Below the pieces are notes generated by a model. The model was given only the letters and a program-made list of their open reading frames with translations. It ran no database searches and was not told the DNA's origin. Positions 24,020 to 34,909 of a DNA stretch of 64,000 bases are shown piece after piece (position 1 is the first letter of the stretch; each line of letters opens with the position of its first letter). This DNA comes from JAJDTQ01 sp965204235. GTDB taxonomy: Bacteria > Desulfobacterota > Binatia > UBA9968 > JAJDTQ01. Position numbers and translations under genes: made by a program. The stretch is taken from contig OZ241979.1 in NCBI GenBank assembly GCA_965204235.1, positions 2,356,001 through 2,420,000 of the forward strand, in the 5' to 3' direction.

Positions 24020-25195
24020 TCAGTCGTACAGCAGGGCCTTGCCGCGCCCGGCGTCGTACAGATCCGTGCCGCCGGTGGCGGCGCGCACCACGTCCTCCAG
24101 GGCTGCGCCCCGGTCGATGGCCTGCCTGACCGCGGCGCGCCCGGTCAGGAGGTCGATGGCCGGGACGTCCGCACGGAACTCGTAGGGTTCCGTGCGCCAG
24201 GCGAACGATTCGGGCCAGAGCTTCCGCACGGCCACGAGCACCGCCAAGCCCGTGCGGTACGGCTCGAAGGCGTTCCGGTCGCTGACGTGCAACTGGAGCG
24301 CGCCGCAGCGCTGCCCCCGGAACTTGTGGAACGCCGGCTCGATGACACAGGGGCGGAAGACGACCCCGGGCAGGTCGTGGCGGCGCAACTCCCGGGCCAG
24401 CCCGGGGCCGTCGATGAACGGCGCTCCGAAGAGCTCGAAGGGGCGCGTGGTGCCCCGGCCCTCGGACAGGTTGGATCCTTCGAGCAGGCACATGCCGGGA
24501 TAGACCAGCGCCGTGTCCGGGGTCGGCATGTTGGGCGACGGCATCACCCAGGGCAGGCCGCACTGGTCGTAATAGGCGTTCCGGGACCATCCCTCGCACG
24601 CCGCCACGTCCAGTTCGCACCCGATCCCGAAGGTCTCGTTGTAGAGCCGGGCGAGCTCCCCCAGGGTCATGCCGTGGCGTTGCGGCGCCGGGTAGAGGCC
24701 GCAGAAGCTCTCGAGACCCGCGTCCAGGCCGCCGCCCTCCACCGCGGCGCCGCCGATGGGGTTGGGCCGGTCCAGGACCACCACCCTGACCCCGGAAGCC
24801 GCGGCCGCGCGCATGCACAGGGCCAGGGTGGCCCCGTATGTGTAGTACCGCGCGCCCACGTCCTGGACGTCGAACAGGAGGATGTCCAGCCGGGCGAGCT
24901 GTTCCGGGGTGGGGGACAGGGAAGCGAGGGTGTCGCCGTAGAGGCTCGCCACCGGCAGACCGGTGGTCGAGTCCGTGTGGTCCGCCACCGCCGCCATGTC
25001 CTGGGCGGACCCGCGAAGCCCGTGCTCCGGGCCGAACAGGCAGCGCAGGTCCACCTCGGGACGCCTGTGCAGCAGGTCCGCGGCGTGGTCGAGCCCGCGG
25101 TTCACCGCGGTGGGGTTGGCCACCAGTCCCACGCGCGCGCTCCCGAGCCACGCCCGCGGGTCGTCGAGGAGCCTTTCCAGTCCGGTCCGCACCAC
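24020..25195 (-). CDS. DUF1343 family protein, NamZ-type exo-N-acetylmuramidase candidate
   Basis: 391 residues from GTG 25195. DUF1343 landmarks are all present: LFGPEHGLRG, LLFDVQDVGARYYTY, VLDRPNPIGG, PSPNMPTPDTA and LLEGSNLSEGRGT. Characterised members (NamZ) remove terminal MurNAc from peptidoglycan fragments, suggesting cell-wall recycling or scavenging. No signal peptide is visible at this start, and the RBS is weak, so the real N-terminus may differ. Confidence 0.87.
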   Translation of the reverse strand: MVRTGLERLLDDPRAWLGSARVGLVANPTAVNRGLDHAADLLHRRPEVDLRCLFGPEHGLRGSAQDMAAVADHTDSTTGLPVASLYGDTLASLSPTPEQLARLDILLFDVQDVGARYYTYGATLALCMRAAAASGVRVVVLDRPNPIGGAAVEGGGLDAGLESFCGLYPAPQRHGMTLGELARLYNETFGIGCELDVAACEGWSRNAYYDQCGLPWVMPSPNMPTPDTALVYPGMCLLEGSNLSEGRGTTRPFELFGAPFIDGPGLARELRRHDLPGVVFRPCVIEPAFHKFRGQRCGALQLHVSDRNAFEPYRTGLAVLVAVRKLWPESFAWRTEPYEFRADVPAIDLLTGRAAVRQAIDRGAALEDVVRAATGGTDLYDAGRGKALLYD

Positions 25196-25271
25196 GCCGT
25201 TATTCTACAGGAGCGCGCCCGGAAAACCCAAGGATGCGCCCCTCGTCCTTTCCGGTCGGGCAACGGCTACG

Positions 25272-25521
25272 GGAACCTCTGGTCGATTCCGGCTCGATGC
25301 GTCTCTCCCTGTGGGAAAGCGCGTCCTTCGACTCCGCTACGCTACGCTCAGGACGAACGGAGTTCCCCGCTTGGCTACGCTCAGGAGGAACAGGGTTCTT
25401 CGTTACGTTACGCTCAGGAGGAACAGGGTTCTTCGCTACGCTCGGATGAACGGAGGTCTTCGCGTCCTTCGACTCCGTTTCGCTACGCTCGGGACGAACG
25501 AGGCGATTGTTCAGGGTTTCC
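25272..25521 (-). repeat. Repeat A copy 11, longest copy, core expanded about fivefold
   Basis: Complete ends (GGAACCTCTGGTCGATTCC ... TTCAGGGTTTCC) enclose about five core units. The flanks CTACGG (25267-25272) and CTATGG (25521-25526) look like a target-site duplication with one mismatch. Confidence 0.9.
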
Positions 25522-25560
25522 TATGGTTTTCGCGGCGTCCGCCGATGTTACCTGGATGGA

Positions 25561-26073
25561 GTGGAAAGGAAACGTCCAGGGGTGAAGCCGCGGCGGCGAG
25601 GGGTCCTTCCCGGAGGCCGGGAGGGGGTCGTCCTGCCGTCGGTGCTCATGCTGGTCGCGGTCCTGGCCGTGGTGGGCGCCACGAGCATGACCGCGACCCT
25701 CATCGACCTCAAGATCACGAGCGCCTACTACCGGAGCGTGGCCGCGTTCCACATCGCCGAGGCCGGACTCGTCCACGGCCGGCATGAACTGTCGGACGAG
25801 GACGGCGACCGCGATTTCCCTGCCATCCTGACGCCGACGACGCTCTTCAGCGGCGAGGGTTTCCACGGCGGCAGCTACACCGTCGTCGCCGCCCCGGTGG
25901 GCGGCGCCTCGCCGCCGCGGCTCCGCCTGGAGTCCTCCGCCTGCTATCCGGCCGGCGACCCGTGTCCGCAGGAGAACGCCAAGGCAGTGGTGGAGGCCCT
26001 GCTGGAGCACCACCCCGCAGGCGTCAGCCCCCGAGACCGCGTCCGTTTGGCGGCTTGGCGGTCCCTCGACTAG
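25561..26073 (+). CDS. PilX-like type IV pilus assembly (minor pilin-like) protein
   Basis: About 170 residues from GTG 25561 (or GTG 25582). A basic leader (PRRRGVLPGGREG) is followed by GVVLPSVLMLVAVLAVVGATS, a class III signal/transmembrane helix. Then come KITSAYYRSVAAFHIAEAGL, the PilX_N pattern with its AEAG, and a small C-terminal domain. It would be an inner-membrane minor pilin. It is alone on this strand but only about 1 kb from the pilO-pilP gene. The frame also runs upstream into repeat A, which is unlikely to be translated. Confidence 0.75.
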   Translation: MERKRPGVKPRRRGVLPGGREGVVLPSVLMLVAVLAVVGATSMTATLIDLKITSAYYRSVAAFHIAEAGLVHGRHELSDEDGDRDFPAILTPTTLFSGEGFHGGSYTVVAAPVGGASPPRLRLESSACYPAGDPCPQENAKAVVEALLEHHPAGVSPRDRVRLAAWRSLD

Positions 26074-26181
26074 CGCCGGGCTCCGTCCGCTCCACCGTCC
26101 GCCTCGGTCCGCCCTTCTCCCTCGAAGGAAGATGGAGCAGGTCCGGTTTCTCAAGCCCGGTTGGAGGAATCTCTCGAGAGT

Positions 26182-26494
26182 CTTCCGGCTTTCGTGTGGG
26201 TTGTGACACTCCCTGCCCCTGCGATGAGATCCGACTCCCACTTTGCTGTTCCCGGTTCGGCATAGCGGAGAACTCCGATCCCCTCCCCCCTTGAGGGGGA
26301 GGGTTAGGGTGGGGGGATTCCGTGCAACCAGACCGACCGTGCCAGCACCAACGGACAGACAGTTAGAACGGGTTGGGTTGATCCGGGTGGAGGGCTTCTC
26401 CCCTCAACCCCGTCGTACCCCCCTCCCTGTCCCTCCCCCTCAAGGGGGGAGGGGACGCCATGCCGTGAAACTCTGCCCACTCAAAAGCCGGAAG
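26182..26494. repeat. Repeat B copy 2
   Basis: Ends are CTTCCGGCTTTCGTGTGGG and its near complement CCCACTCAAAAGCCGGAAG. Inside are two opposed C/G palindromes (CCCCTTGAGGGGGAGGG) and a central segment with CAGCACCAACGGACAGAC. Confidence 0.8.
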
Positions 26495-26526
26495 AGCCTC
26501 TCTTGAAACGTGTGGAGATGCCGCAT

Positions 26527-26720
26527 ATGAAATCTGTGCAATTCTTCGTCACCCGAAACTATGAGCGAGCCGTGCCCAAGCTTATGCCCGACAACGCGCG
26601 GGTGGAAATGGAAGCGGCGGTCGTCACCGATCCCGAGAACGCGACGACCTGACCTCAGCGGACAAGAAGAGGCTGTCGCGACTGGTGGCCGCGATAAAGA
26701 CGGAAGGGAAAGTCGAATGA
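26527..26720 (+). pseudogene. RelE/HigB-type toxin with internal deletion
   Basis: ATG 26527 opens MKSVQFFVTRNYERAVPKL and VEMEAAVVTDPEN, a RelE/HigB-like N-terminus, and stops after 42 codons. Starting inside the same bases but in another frame, ERDDLTSADKKRLSRLVAAI and KTEGKVE* give the expected C-terminus of the same family. It ends at a TGA overlapping the antitoxin ATG. The middle (about 50 codons, with the catalytic basic/aromatic residues) is gone and the joint is out of frame. The toxin is dead while its antitoxin is intact. Confidence 0.8.
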
Positions 26721-27055
26721 GCACGGAACGAAGCCGGGTGGGGCGCGAGGTCGAAGCGGCTCTCGAAGAGGTCCTGGCCCACGTGCGCGGCGAGGCCGCG
26801 CTTCCGTGCCGTATCATCGAGGATCCGTCGGCCGAGCGGATCCTTTCGCTCCGCAAGCGCCTCGGACTAAGCCGACGGAAGTTCGCGGAGCGTTTCGACC
26901 TCGATGCACGCACGGTGCAGGACTGGGAACAGGGCCGGCGCGCCCCGGACCGGGCCGCCTGCGTCCTGCTGACCGTCATCGACCGGGATCCCGACGCGGT
27001 CGCGCGCGCACTCGGCAAGCAGGGAGACTCTGAACAATTGCCCCGTTCGTCCTGA
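26717..27055 (+). CDS. HigA/XRE-type antitoxin, C-terminus replaced by repeat A
   Basis: 112 residues with a C-terminal helix-turn-helix (LRKRLGLSRRKFAERFDL, then TVQDWEQGRRAPDRAA) of the HigA/MqsA-like XRE class. Start ATG 26717 overlaps the TGA of the toxin relic. The last eight residues or so (SEQLPRSS) and the stop are encoded by repeat A copy 12, so the native end was replaced. It could still repress its own promoter. Confidence 0.82.
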   Translation: MSTERSRVGREVEAALEEVLAHVRGEAALPCRIIEDPSAERILSLRKRLGLSRRKFAERFDLDARTVQDWEQGRRAPDRAACVLLTVIDRDPDAVARALGKQGDSEQLPRSS

Positions 27056-27131
27056 GCGTAGCGGAGCGGAGTCGAAGGACGCGCTTTCCCATGGGGAGAG
27101 ACACCTCGAGCCAGAATGGATCAGAGGTTCC
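27023..27131 (+). repeat. Repeat A copy 12, inserted at the antitoxin 3' end
   Basis: Full-length copy from GGAGACTCTGAACAATTG to GATCAGAGGTTCC. Flanks GCAGG and GTAGG resemble a target duplication with one mismatch. It supplies the antitoxin stop codon. Confidence 0.9.
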
Positions 27132-27139
27132 GTAGGCGA

Positions 27140-28231
27140 TTACGGACCGGCGTCCGGGTGCGCCGGGCTTGCGGGGTCGCCGCACCGCGGGATCTTGAGA
27201 CGGGTCTCTCGGGGCTGCGGGTCGTTGCGGTCGGCTTCCAGGACGACTTCGCACGAGGTGATGGCCTTGACCCGGTAGCCGAGCCTGTCCAACCGCCCCC
27301 CCGGTTCGACCACGTGCCCGAACCCGTCGGCGTCCTTTACCAGCGCCACCGCGGCGCGGGGCTCCCAGACGATGCCCACGGCATGGAATTGCGGCTCGGG
27401 AGCAGGCGCCGGCGGGTCCTCCGGCGGCGTGGTGGGTTCCGGCGGTTCCTCCGGGTCGTGCGGGGCAGGAGGAGGCTCGTAAGGTTGGAACGGGTCCCGT
27501 AGCGAGGTTTCGGCTTCCACCGGGGCCGGCGTGGGCGTTGGGACCGGGGCGTGCGCGCCCGCGGCGGTGTCCGGCACCGCGCCATCCGCTACCGCGACGG
27601 CTTGGCCTTCCGTGGACGACCGGGAAGGGATAGTCCGACTGCCACCCGTCAACAGGTGCGCTGCCGTTGCGGCCTCGTCTCCCGTGGGCAACCGCAGCGC
27701 CGCCATCTCCAGCACGATGCGGAGCGCGGTGGGTCCGTCGTCTGCGGCGTGGGCGTCGATGGCCAGGTCCCTCGCGTTCAGCCGGTGGTCCGACCCCGCG
27801 GAGAGCTCGAAGAACCGCAGGAGTTGGTGGAAGGTCCCTCCCAGCTCCACCGCCATGGGGACCTCGCTGAAGTGTTCTCCGACGTCCGCGGCCCCGGGAT
27901 GGAAGCGGACCACTTCGAGTCCGGCCGCGGCCGCTCGCGCCGCGATGGTCTCCAGGGGCGTCGCCGCCCCGCTCCCCGGGGGAAGCGTCGAGGACAGTTC
28001 GACCCGGAGCGCGGCGAGCTCCGCGCGCAGCCCCGGCAGGCGGCCCAGCTCCGCGCGCAGCCGGGTCTCGTCCAGGCGGACGAGCGCGAGATCCTCCGCG
28101 GACCGGGCGATGCCCGCGGCCTGATGACGATATACCAAGGCGTAGTCCAGGGCGGCCAGGGACAGCGCCGCGGCCGCCATCAACAGGACCTGCTGGGCGA
28201 ACGAGCGTTCGAGCAGGACGTCACTCCACAT
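27140..28231 (-). CDS. PilO-PilP fusion, type IV pilus alignment subcomplex
   Basis: 363 residues from ATG 28231. The PilO part has a short cytosolic tail, one helix (about 13-30), a coiled coil (to about 85) and a PilO core with VELGGTFHQLLRFFELS. A proline-rich linker (PVPTPTPAPVEAE, PEEPPEPTTPPED) leads to a PilP-like C-terminus (RDPFQPYEPP; FHAVGIVWEPRAAVALVKD; LGYRVKAITSCEVVLEAD). PilO and PilP are normally separate proteins, an inner-membrane protein and a lipoprotein; here no lipobox is needed. It lies 25 bp downstream of pilN. No pilQ follows. Confidence 0.82.
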   Translation of the reverse strand: MWSDVLLERSFAQQVLLMAAAALSLAALDYALVYRHQAAGIARSAEDLALVRLDETRLRAELGRLPGLRAELAALRVELSSTLPPGSGAATPLETIAARAAAAGLEVVRFHPGAADVGEHFSEVPMAVELGGTFHQLLRFFELSAGSDHRLNARDLAIDAHAADDGPTALRIVLEMAALRLPTGDEAATAAHLLTGGSRTIPSRSSTEGQAVAVADGAVPDTAAGAHAPVPTPTPAPVEAETSLRDPFQPYEPPPAPHDPEEPPEPTTPPEDPPAPAPEPQFHAVGIVWEPRAAVALVKDADGFGHVVEPGGRLDRLGYRVKAITSCEVVLEADRNDPQPRETRLKIPRCGDPASPAHPDAGP

Positions 28232-28256
28232 GGCCGGCTCGCCCGTCCTTCCGCCG

Positions 28257-28811
28257 CTATTCCCCGGCCGGAGCGGTATCCGGCGGCTCGTCCACGGCGC
28301 GGATGACGAAGCGCCGGAAGCCATGCTCCCCCTCGGCTTTGCCCACCTCCATCAGCTCCCGTGTCTGGAAGGCGGCGGAGAGGTTGCGCAGGAACCGGGC
28401 GATGGACTCGTCGTCGGTAGCCCGACCTTCCAGGGAGGCGGCGCCTCGGGACTCTGCGTAGCGGGTCAACCACAGCCGGTCCGGGGCCGCGGCCGAGAGG
28501 CCGCGCAGGATGCGCGAGTGCTGCGCCCGACGTTCCAGCCACTCCCGAACCGCCCGGTTCTTCTCCCGTTGCCGCCGGATCCCCTCTTCCAACTCATCGA
28601 CCTCCCCGGTACGGAGCCGCAGTTCCTCGGCCACTCGCCGGCCCTCGGCGAGCTCGGCCTCCAACGCCGAACCGCGGCGCAGTTGCGAGACGTTGACCGC
28701 TGCCAGCACGCCCACGACCACGCAGAGCGCGGCGCTGCCGACGACGATCGTCCGGCGCCGCCGTTGCAGCGCCCGGATCTCCCGGGTGGGCAGAAGGTTG
28801 ATGCGGACCAT
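28257..28811 (-). CDS. pilN: PilN, type IV pilus inner-membrane assembly protein
   Basis: 184 residues beginning MVRINLLPTRE, the hallmark PilN N-terminus that docks into PilM. A transmembrane helix (about 21-42), a coiled coil (50-95) and the C-terminal domain (GLSAAAPDRLWLTRYAE, then DDESIARFLRNLSAA) follow. Length matches the family. It is upstream of the pilO-pilP fusion and downstream of pilM, from which it is separated by about 530 bp of repeats. Confidence 0.92.
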   Translation of the reverse strand: MVRINLLPTREIRALQRRRRTIVVGSAALCVVVGVLAAVNVSQLRRGSALEAELAEGRRVAEELRLRTGEVDELEEGIRRQREKNRAVREWLERRAQHSRILRGLSAAAPDRLWLTRYAESRGAASLEGRATDDESIARFLRNLSAAFQTRELMEVGKAEGEHGFRRFVIRAVDEPPDTAPAGE

Positions 28812-28837
28812 GACGGTATCCTCCCATGGCGCCTTCC

Positions 28838-28883
28838 GGAAACCCCGAGCGATTGCCCCCGTTCATCCCAAGCGAAGCGAGTC
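28838..28883 (+). repeat. Repeat A remnant (copy 13)
   Basis: Only the left end (GGAAACCCCGAGCGATTG) and a damaged core (TTCATCCCAAGCGAAGCG) remain between pilM and pilN. Confidence 0.7.
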
Positions 28884-28888
28884 GGGTG

Positions 28889-29269
28889 CTTCAGGAAATC
28901 GTGTGGGTTGTCACACTCCCCACCCACACGATGAAGCCCGATTCCCCCCTTGCTATCCTCCATTCGGCATAGCGGAGGACTCCGATTCCCTCCCCCCTTG
29001 AGGGGAAGGGTCAGGGAGGGGGGTTCTCCGTGCAACCGGACCCATCGGCGTCAGCACTGACGGACGGATGGCTGACACGGTTGGGTCGGTTCGTGGAGAG
29101 GACCCATCCCCTCAACCCCGCCGTACCCCCCACCCTGTCCCTCCCCCTCAAGGGGGGAGGGGACGCTTGGCCGTGGGACCCCGCCAGAGTGACGCAGTTC
29201 GCACCCGGCCACGAGCTCCCTCAGAAGGGGACGCCAGGCCGTGGGACCCCGCCCACACAAAAGCCGGAA
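28889..29269. repeat. Repeat B copy 3, inside the pil operon
   Basis: Both ends are visible (CTTCAGGAAATCGTGTGGG and CCCACACAAAAGCCGGAA). Near the right end a GTGGGACCCCGCC segment is duplicated around about 60 bp of extra sequence. A scrap of repeat A core (GAAGTCGAAGGACGCG) follows at 29275. The copy must be transcribed if pilM and pilN share a message. Confidence 0.75.
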
Positions 29270-29343
29270 CAGCCCGAAGTCGAAGGACGCGCTTCGGACC
29301 GCCCGGGCGCGCCGGTTCGCCGCGCCGTCCCGCGGCGACTCGC

Positions 29344-30366
29344 CTACTCGAACGGACTCCGGGTCACCAGGCCCGCGACCACCGCGAAGGCGGGTCCGGT
29401 GTGGACGTCCTCCGGCGGCAGGCTGTCGCGAAAGAAGGGGCCGCAGACCCGGACCTCCGCGTCCAGGGCCCGGGTCAGGCTCGGACCCAGGCCGGGCAGC
29501 AGGGCGCTGCCGCCGCTCAGGGAAACCCGGCGCGTCTCCGCTCGGTCGCCCAGTGCGCCGAAGAGGTTGAGGCTGCGCGCCACCTCCGCGGCGAACCGCT
29601 CGCACGGGGAGTCCAGCAGGCGGGCGACGGCTCGCGAGCGGTCGCCGCACTTGACCGCCTCGGCTTCGTCACGGGAAACGCCGAGGTCCTCGGCCAGGCT
29701 CTCGGTCAACTGCTCCCCGCCCACGGGCAGGTCCGCTGTATAGCCGGGCAAGTGGTCCGTGGGGACGTGGACCGTGGTGGAACGCGCGCCCACGTGGACG
29801 AGCACCTCCGCACGGTGGTCCGGCAGTCCGCGGCTGCCGGACCGGAGGGCGAAGTGGTCCACGTCCACGACGGCCGGGACCAGCCCCGCGGCCTCCAGGA
29901 GCTCCACGTAGTTCTCGACCAGGTCCTTCCTGGCGGCCACCAGGAGTATCTCCAGTCCGTTGCCGTCGTCCGAGGGCCCGATGACGTGGTAGTCGAGGTT
30001 CACGTTGTCCAGGTCCTCCGGCACCGCGTCCATGGCTTCGAACTCGATGGCCCGGTCGAGCCCGTCCGGGCCCTGGTCGGGGAGGCGCAGCCGCTTGATC
30101 ATGACCCCTCGCCCCGGGATCGACACCACCGCCCGGCGCGGCCTTCCGCGGGCGGCCCCGGCGAACTCCCGGATGGCGTCTCCGAGGACGCGGGTATGGC
30201 GCACGAACCCGTTCTCCACCGCTCCCGCGGGCGCCGGGAGCACCGCGGTGCGCAGCACCCGGGCGCCGTCGCGGCCGTCAACCGCCTCGGCGAGCTTGAC
30301 GGAGCTGGAGCCCACGTCGATGGCGAACCAGGCGCGCGCCCGCCGGAACGAGGAGAGGCGGCTCAT
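29344..30366 (-). CDS. pilM: PilM, actin-like type IV pilus assembly ATPase
   Basis: 340 residues from ATG 30366, starting with a phosphate-1 loop FAIDVGSSSVKLAE. Other actin/FtsA-fold landmarks are VDVDHFAL, VHVGARSTTVHV, GGEQLTESLAEDLGV and SGGSALLPGLG. PilM binds the PilN tail on the cytoplasmic face and links the pilus motor to the alignment complex. The frame also runs upstream through repeat A copy 14, but family alignment supports 30366. The RBS is weak. Confidence 0.92.
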   Translation of the reverse strand: MSRLSSFRRARAWFAIDVGSSSVKLAEAVDGRDGARVLRTAVLPAPAGAVENGFVRHTRVLGDAIREFAGAARGRPRRAVVSIPGRGVMIKRLRLPDQGPDGLDRAIEFEAMDAVPEDLDNVNLDYHVIGPSDDGNGLEILLVAARKDLVENYVELLEAAGLVPAVVDVDHFALRSGSRGLPDHRAEVLVHVGARSTTVHVPTDHLPGYTADLPVGGEQLTESLAEDLGVSRDEAEAVKCGDRSRAVARLLDSPCERFAAEVARSLNLFGALGDRAETRRVSLSGGSALLPGLGPSLTRALDAEVRVCGPFFRDSLPPEDVHTGPAFAVVAGLVTRSPFE

Positions 30367-30490
30367 GGGCCACGTGAGACGCAAATCAGGGGCCAACTCC
30401 CCGGGCGCGGCAACGGGGACGTCCGGAGACCGGCGAACCGCGTCGTCTCCCCGTCGGAGAGGGGGCCGGGAAGCCTCTCTTCCGGGAAAG

Positions 30491-30600
30491 GGAAACCCTG
30501 AACGATTGCCTCCGTTCGTCCTGAGCGTAGCGAAGCGAAGTCGAAGGACGCTCTTTCCCATAGGGAGAGGCGCTTCGAGCCGGAATCGTTCGGAGGTTTC
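30491..30600 (+). repeat. Repeat A copy 14, full length
   Basis: GGAAACCCTGAACGATTG to TCGGAGGTTTC. AAAG precedes and AAAG follows the element, a possible short target duplication. It lies between divergent pilM and priA. Confidence 0.9.
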
Positions 30601-30686
30601 AAAGAACGGAAGGCGGCGCCTCGACGGCGTTGGAACGGCGTCAATGACGTGGCATTCTGTCGCATTCTCATCAATAATCCGGGAGG

Positions 30687-32915
<2,229 letters not shown>

Positions 32916-32917
32916 AA

Positions 32918-33027
32918 GGAACCCCTGAACAATTACCTCCGTTCGTCCTGAGCGTAGCGAAGCGAAGTCGAAGGACGCGCTTTCACATGGGGAGAGGCGC
33001 TTCGAGCCGGAATTGTCCAGAGGTTCC
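32918..33027 (+). repeat. Repeat A copy 15, full length
   Basis: GGAACCCCTGAACAATT to TCCAGAGGTTCC, beginning 2 bp after the priA stop. AGAAG/CAGAA flanks are compatible with a short duplication. Confidence 0.9.
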
Positions 33028-33037
33028 AGAACTGGCT

Positions 33038-33300
33038 CTTCCGGCTTTCGTGTGGGCGGGGCCCCACGCCTTGGCGTCCCCTCCCCCCTTGAGGGGGAGG
33101 GTCAGGGTGGGGGGTGCGGCGGGGTGGAGGGGATGGGTCTTCTCCACGGATCGCCCCAACCGTGTCAGCCATCCGTCCGTCGGTGCTGACGCCGAGTTGG
33201 TGGTTGCGTTGATTGACCCCCCTCCCTGACCCTCCCCCTCAAGGGGGGAGGGAATCGGAGTTCTCCGCCATTAGGGGATCGGAGTTCTCCGCTATATCGG
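33038..33300. repeat. Repeat B copy 4, immediately upstream of def
   Basis: The end CTTCCGGCTTTCGTGTGGG is intact. The other side stops after two tandem GGAGTTCTCCGCYAT boxes, 12 bp before the def ATG. The native def leader seems replaced by repeat sequence. Confidence 0.8.
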
Positions 33301-33311
33301 AACGTCCTCCA

Positions 33312-33848
33312 ATGGTCCTGAACGTCCTCAAGTTTCCCGATCCGATCCTGCGCCGGCCGGCCCGGCCGGTGGAAGCCGTCACCGGCGAGACCGCCGAACT
33401 CATGCAGGACATGCTGGAGACCATGTACGCCGCGCCGGGCATCGGACTGGCTGCGCCGCAGGTGGGCGTGTCCCTGCGCGTCATCGTACTGGACGTGGAC
33501 CACGAGAACCGGGGCGCCAACGTCATCAAGCTGGCCAACCCGGTGATCCGGGCGGCCGAGGGCGAAGTGGTGGTGGAGGAAGGCTGCCTCAGCGTCGTCG
33601 ATTTCACCGCGGAGGTGACACGGGCCGAGCGGGTGCTGGCCTCGGGGTATGACGAGAACGCCCAGGAGGTGGAGGTGGCCGCGGACGGCCTCCTGGCCGT
33701 GGCCATCCAGCACGAGATCGACCATCTCGACGGCAAGCTCTTCATCGACCGCATCAGCCGCCTCAAGCGCGACATCTACCTGCGCAAGCTCAAGAAGTCC
33801 GTTCGCACCGGCAAGGAACCCCAAGAGAGCCGCGGCGTCGTCATCTGA
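33312..33848 (+). CDS. def: Peptide deformylase
   Basis: 178 residues with all three deformylase motifs: GIGLAAPQVG (43-52), EGCLS (metal Cys92) and QHEIDH (metal His134, His138, catalytic Glu135). It removes the formyl group from nascent proteins. Followed by fmt and rsmB in the classical order. There is no Shine-Dalgarno before ATG 33312 because repeat B abuts the gene; leaderless or weak initiation is implied. Confidence 0.95.
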   Translation: MVLNVLKFPDPILRRPARPVEAVTGETAELMQDMLETMYAAPGIGLAAPQVGVSLRVIVLDVDHENRGANVIKLANPVIRAAEGEVVVEEGCLSVVDFTAEVTRAERVLASGYDENAQEVEVAADGLLAVAIQHEIDHLDGKLFIDRISRLKRDIYLRKLKKSVRTGKEPQESRGVVI

Positions 33849-33949
33849 CCTGCGCTCCCCGGAAAACCGGCCGCGTTGACCGCCACTCGCGGGAAACGGC
33901 GGCGCCGCGGGGCCGCCCCGGCCGGACGCGCGCCTTGCGCGCACACTTC

Positions 33950-34909
33950 ATGCGTATCGTGTTCATGGGAACCCCGGCGTCGGCCGCGGCCTCGCTGGAA
34001 GCGCTGGCGGGCAGCGCCCACGAGGTGGTGGGCGCGGTGACCCGTCCCGACCGCCCTTCGGGCCGGGGCCAGGCCCTCGCTCCCGCGCCGGTGCGGCTGG
34101 CCGCAGCCCGGCACGGCATACCGGTCTCGACGCCCGAGCGGGTGAAGGACCCCGGCCTGTTGGAGCAACTGCGAGTCTGGCGCCCGGACCTCGTGGCGGT
34201 GGTGGCCTACGGGCGCATCCTTCCGCAGGCGATCCTGGACGCGGCCTCCCTCGGCTGCGTCAACGTCCACTATTCGCTGCTGCCCAGGTACCGGGGGGCC
34301 GCGCCCATGCAATGGGCGATCCTCCGGGGAGAGGCGGTGACCGGCGTGACCACCATGCGGCTCGTGGCCGAAATGGACGCGGGGCCGGTCCTGCTCGCCG
34401 AGGAGGTGGCCATGGAGCCGGGGGAGACCGCGGCCTCCCTGGAGGCGAAGCTCGTTCCCGTGGGCGCGCGGCTGCTCGTGCAGACCGTCGCGGGGCTCGG
34501 ACGGGGGACGCTCGCGCCGCGCCCCCAGGACCCGGCCGCGGCCACCTTCGCTCCGATGCTCAGGAAGGAGCACGGGGTCATCGACTGGAGCCGGCCGGCC
34601 AGCGAGATCGAACGCCGGGTGCGGGCCTTCAACCCCTGGCCGTCGGCGTTCAGCTACTGGCGGGGCAGGCGCATCAAGGTCCACGGCGCCAGGCTCGGAG
34701 CCGCAGGGGAGGGAGCGGCGGCGGCGCCGGGAACGGTGGTGGGGGCGGGCGCGGACGGCGTCCGGGTGAGCACCGGCGCCGGTGTGCTGGTGCTCACGGA
34801 ACTGCAACTGGAAGGCCGTAAACGGATGTCCGCGGACGCCTTCCTCCGCGGCGTGGGTCTCCGGGAGGGCATGCGGTTTGAGCCACCCCCTTTCCAGGAA
34901 CCCGCGTGA
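33950..34909 (+). CDS. fmt: Methionyl-tRNA formyltransferase
   Basis: 319 residues. N-terminal MGTPASAAASLEAL, catalytic Asn105 and His107 in VNVHYSLLPRYRGAAP, the EMDAGPVL acidic segment, and a C-terminal OB-like domain after residue 205 (VRAFNPWPSAFSYW). It formylates initiator Met-tRNA. ATG 33950 is preferred over TTG 33935. Its 3' end overlaps the rsmB start. Confidence 0.95.
   Translation: MRIVFMGTPASAAASLEALAGSAHEVVGAVTRPDRPSGRGQALAPAPVRLAAARHGIPVSTPERVKDPGLLEQLRVWRPDLVAVVAYGRILPQAILDAASLGCVNVHYSLLPRYRGAAPMQWAILRGEAVTGVTTMRLVAEMDAGPVLLAEEVAMEPGETAASLEAKLVPVGARLLVQTVAGLGRGTLAPRPQDPAAATFAPMLRKEHGVIDWSRPASEIERRVRAFNPWPSAFSYWRGRRIKVHGARLGAAGEGAAAAPGTVVGAGADGVRVSTGAGVLVLTELQLEGRKRMSADAFLRGVGLREGMRFEPPPFQEPA

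Noticed and set aside
26182..26494. Possible CDS in repeat B (Pro-rich frames such as PPLRGRVRVGG)
   Set aside because: The frames recur identically in every repeat B copy and lack coding signals.
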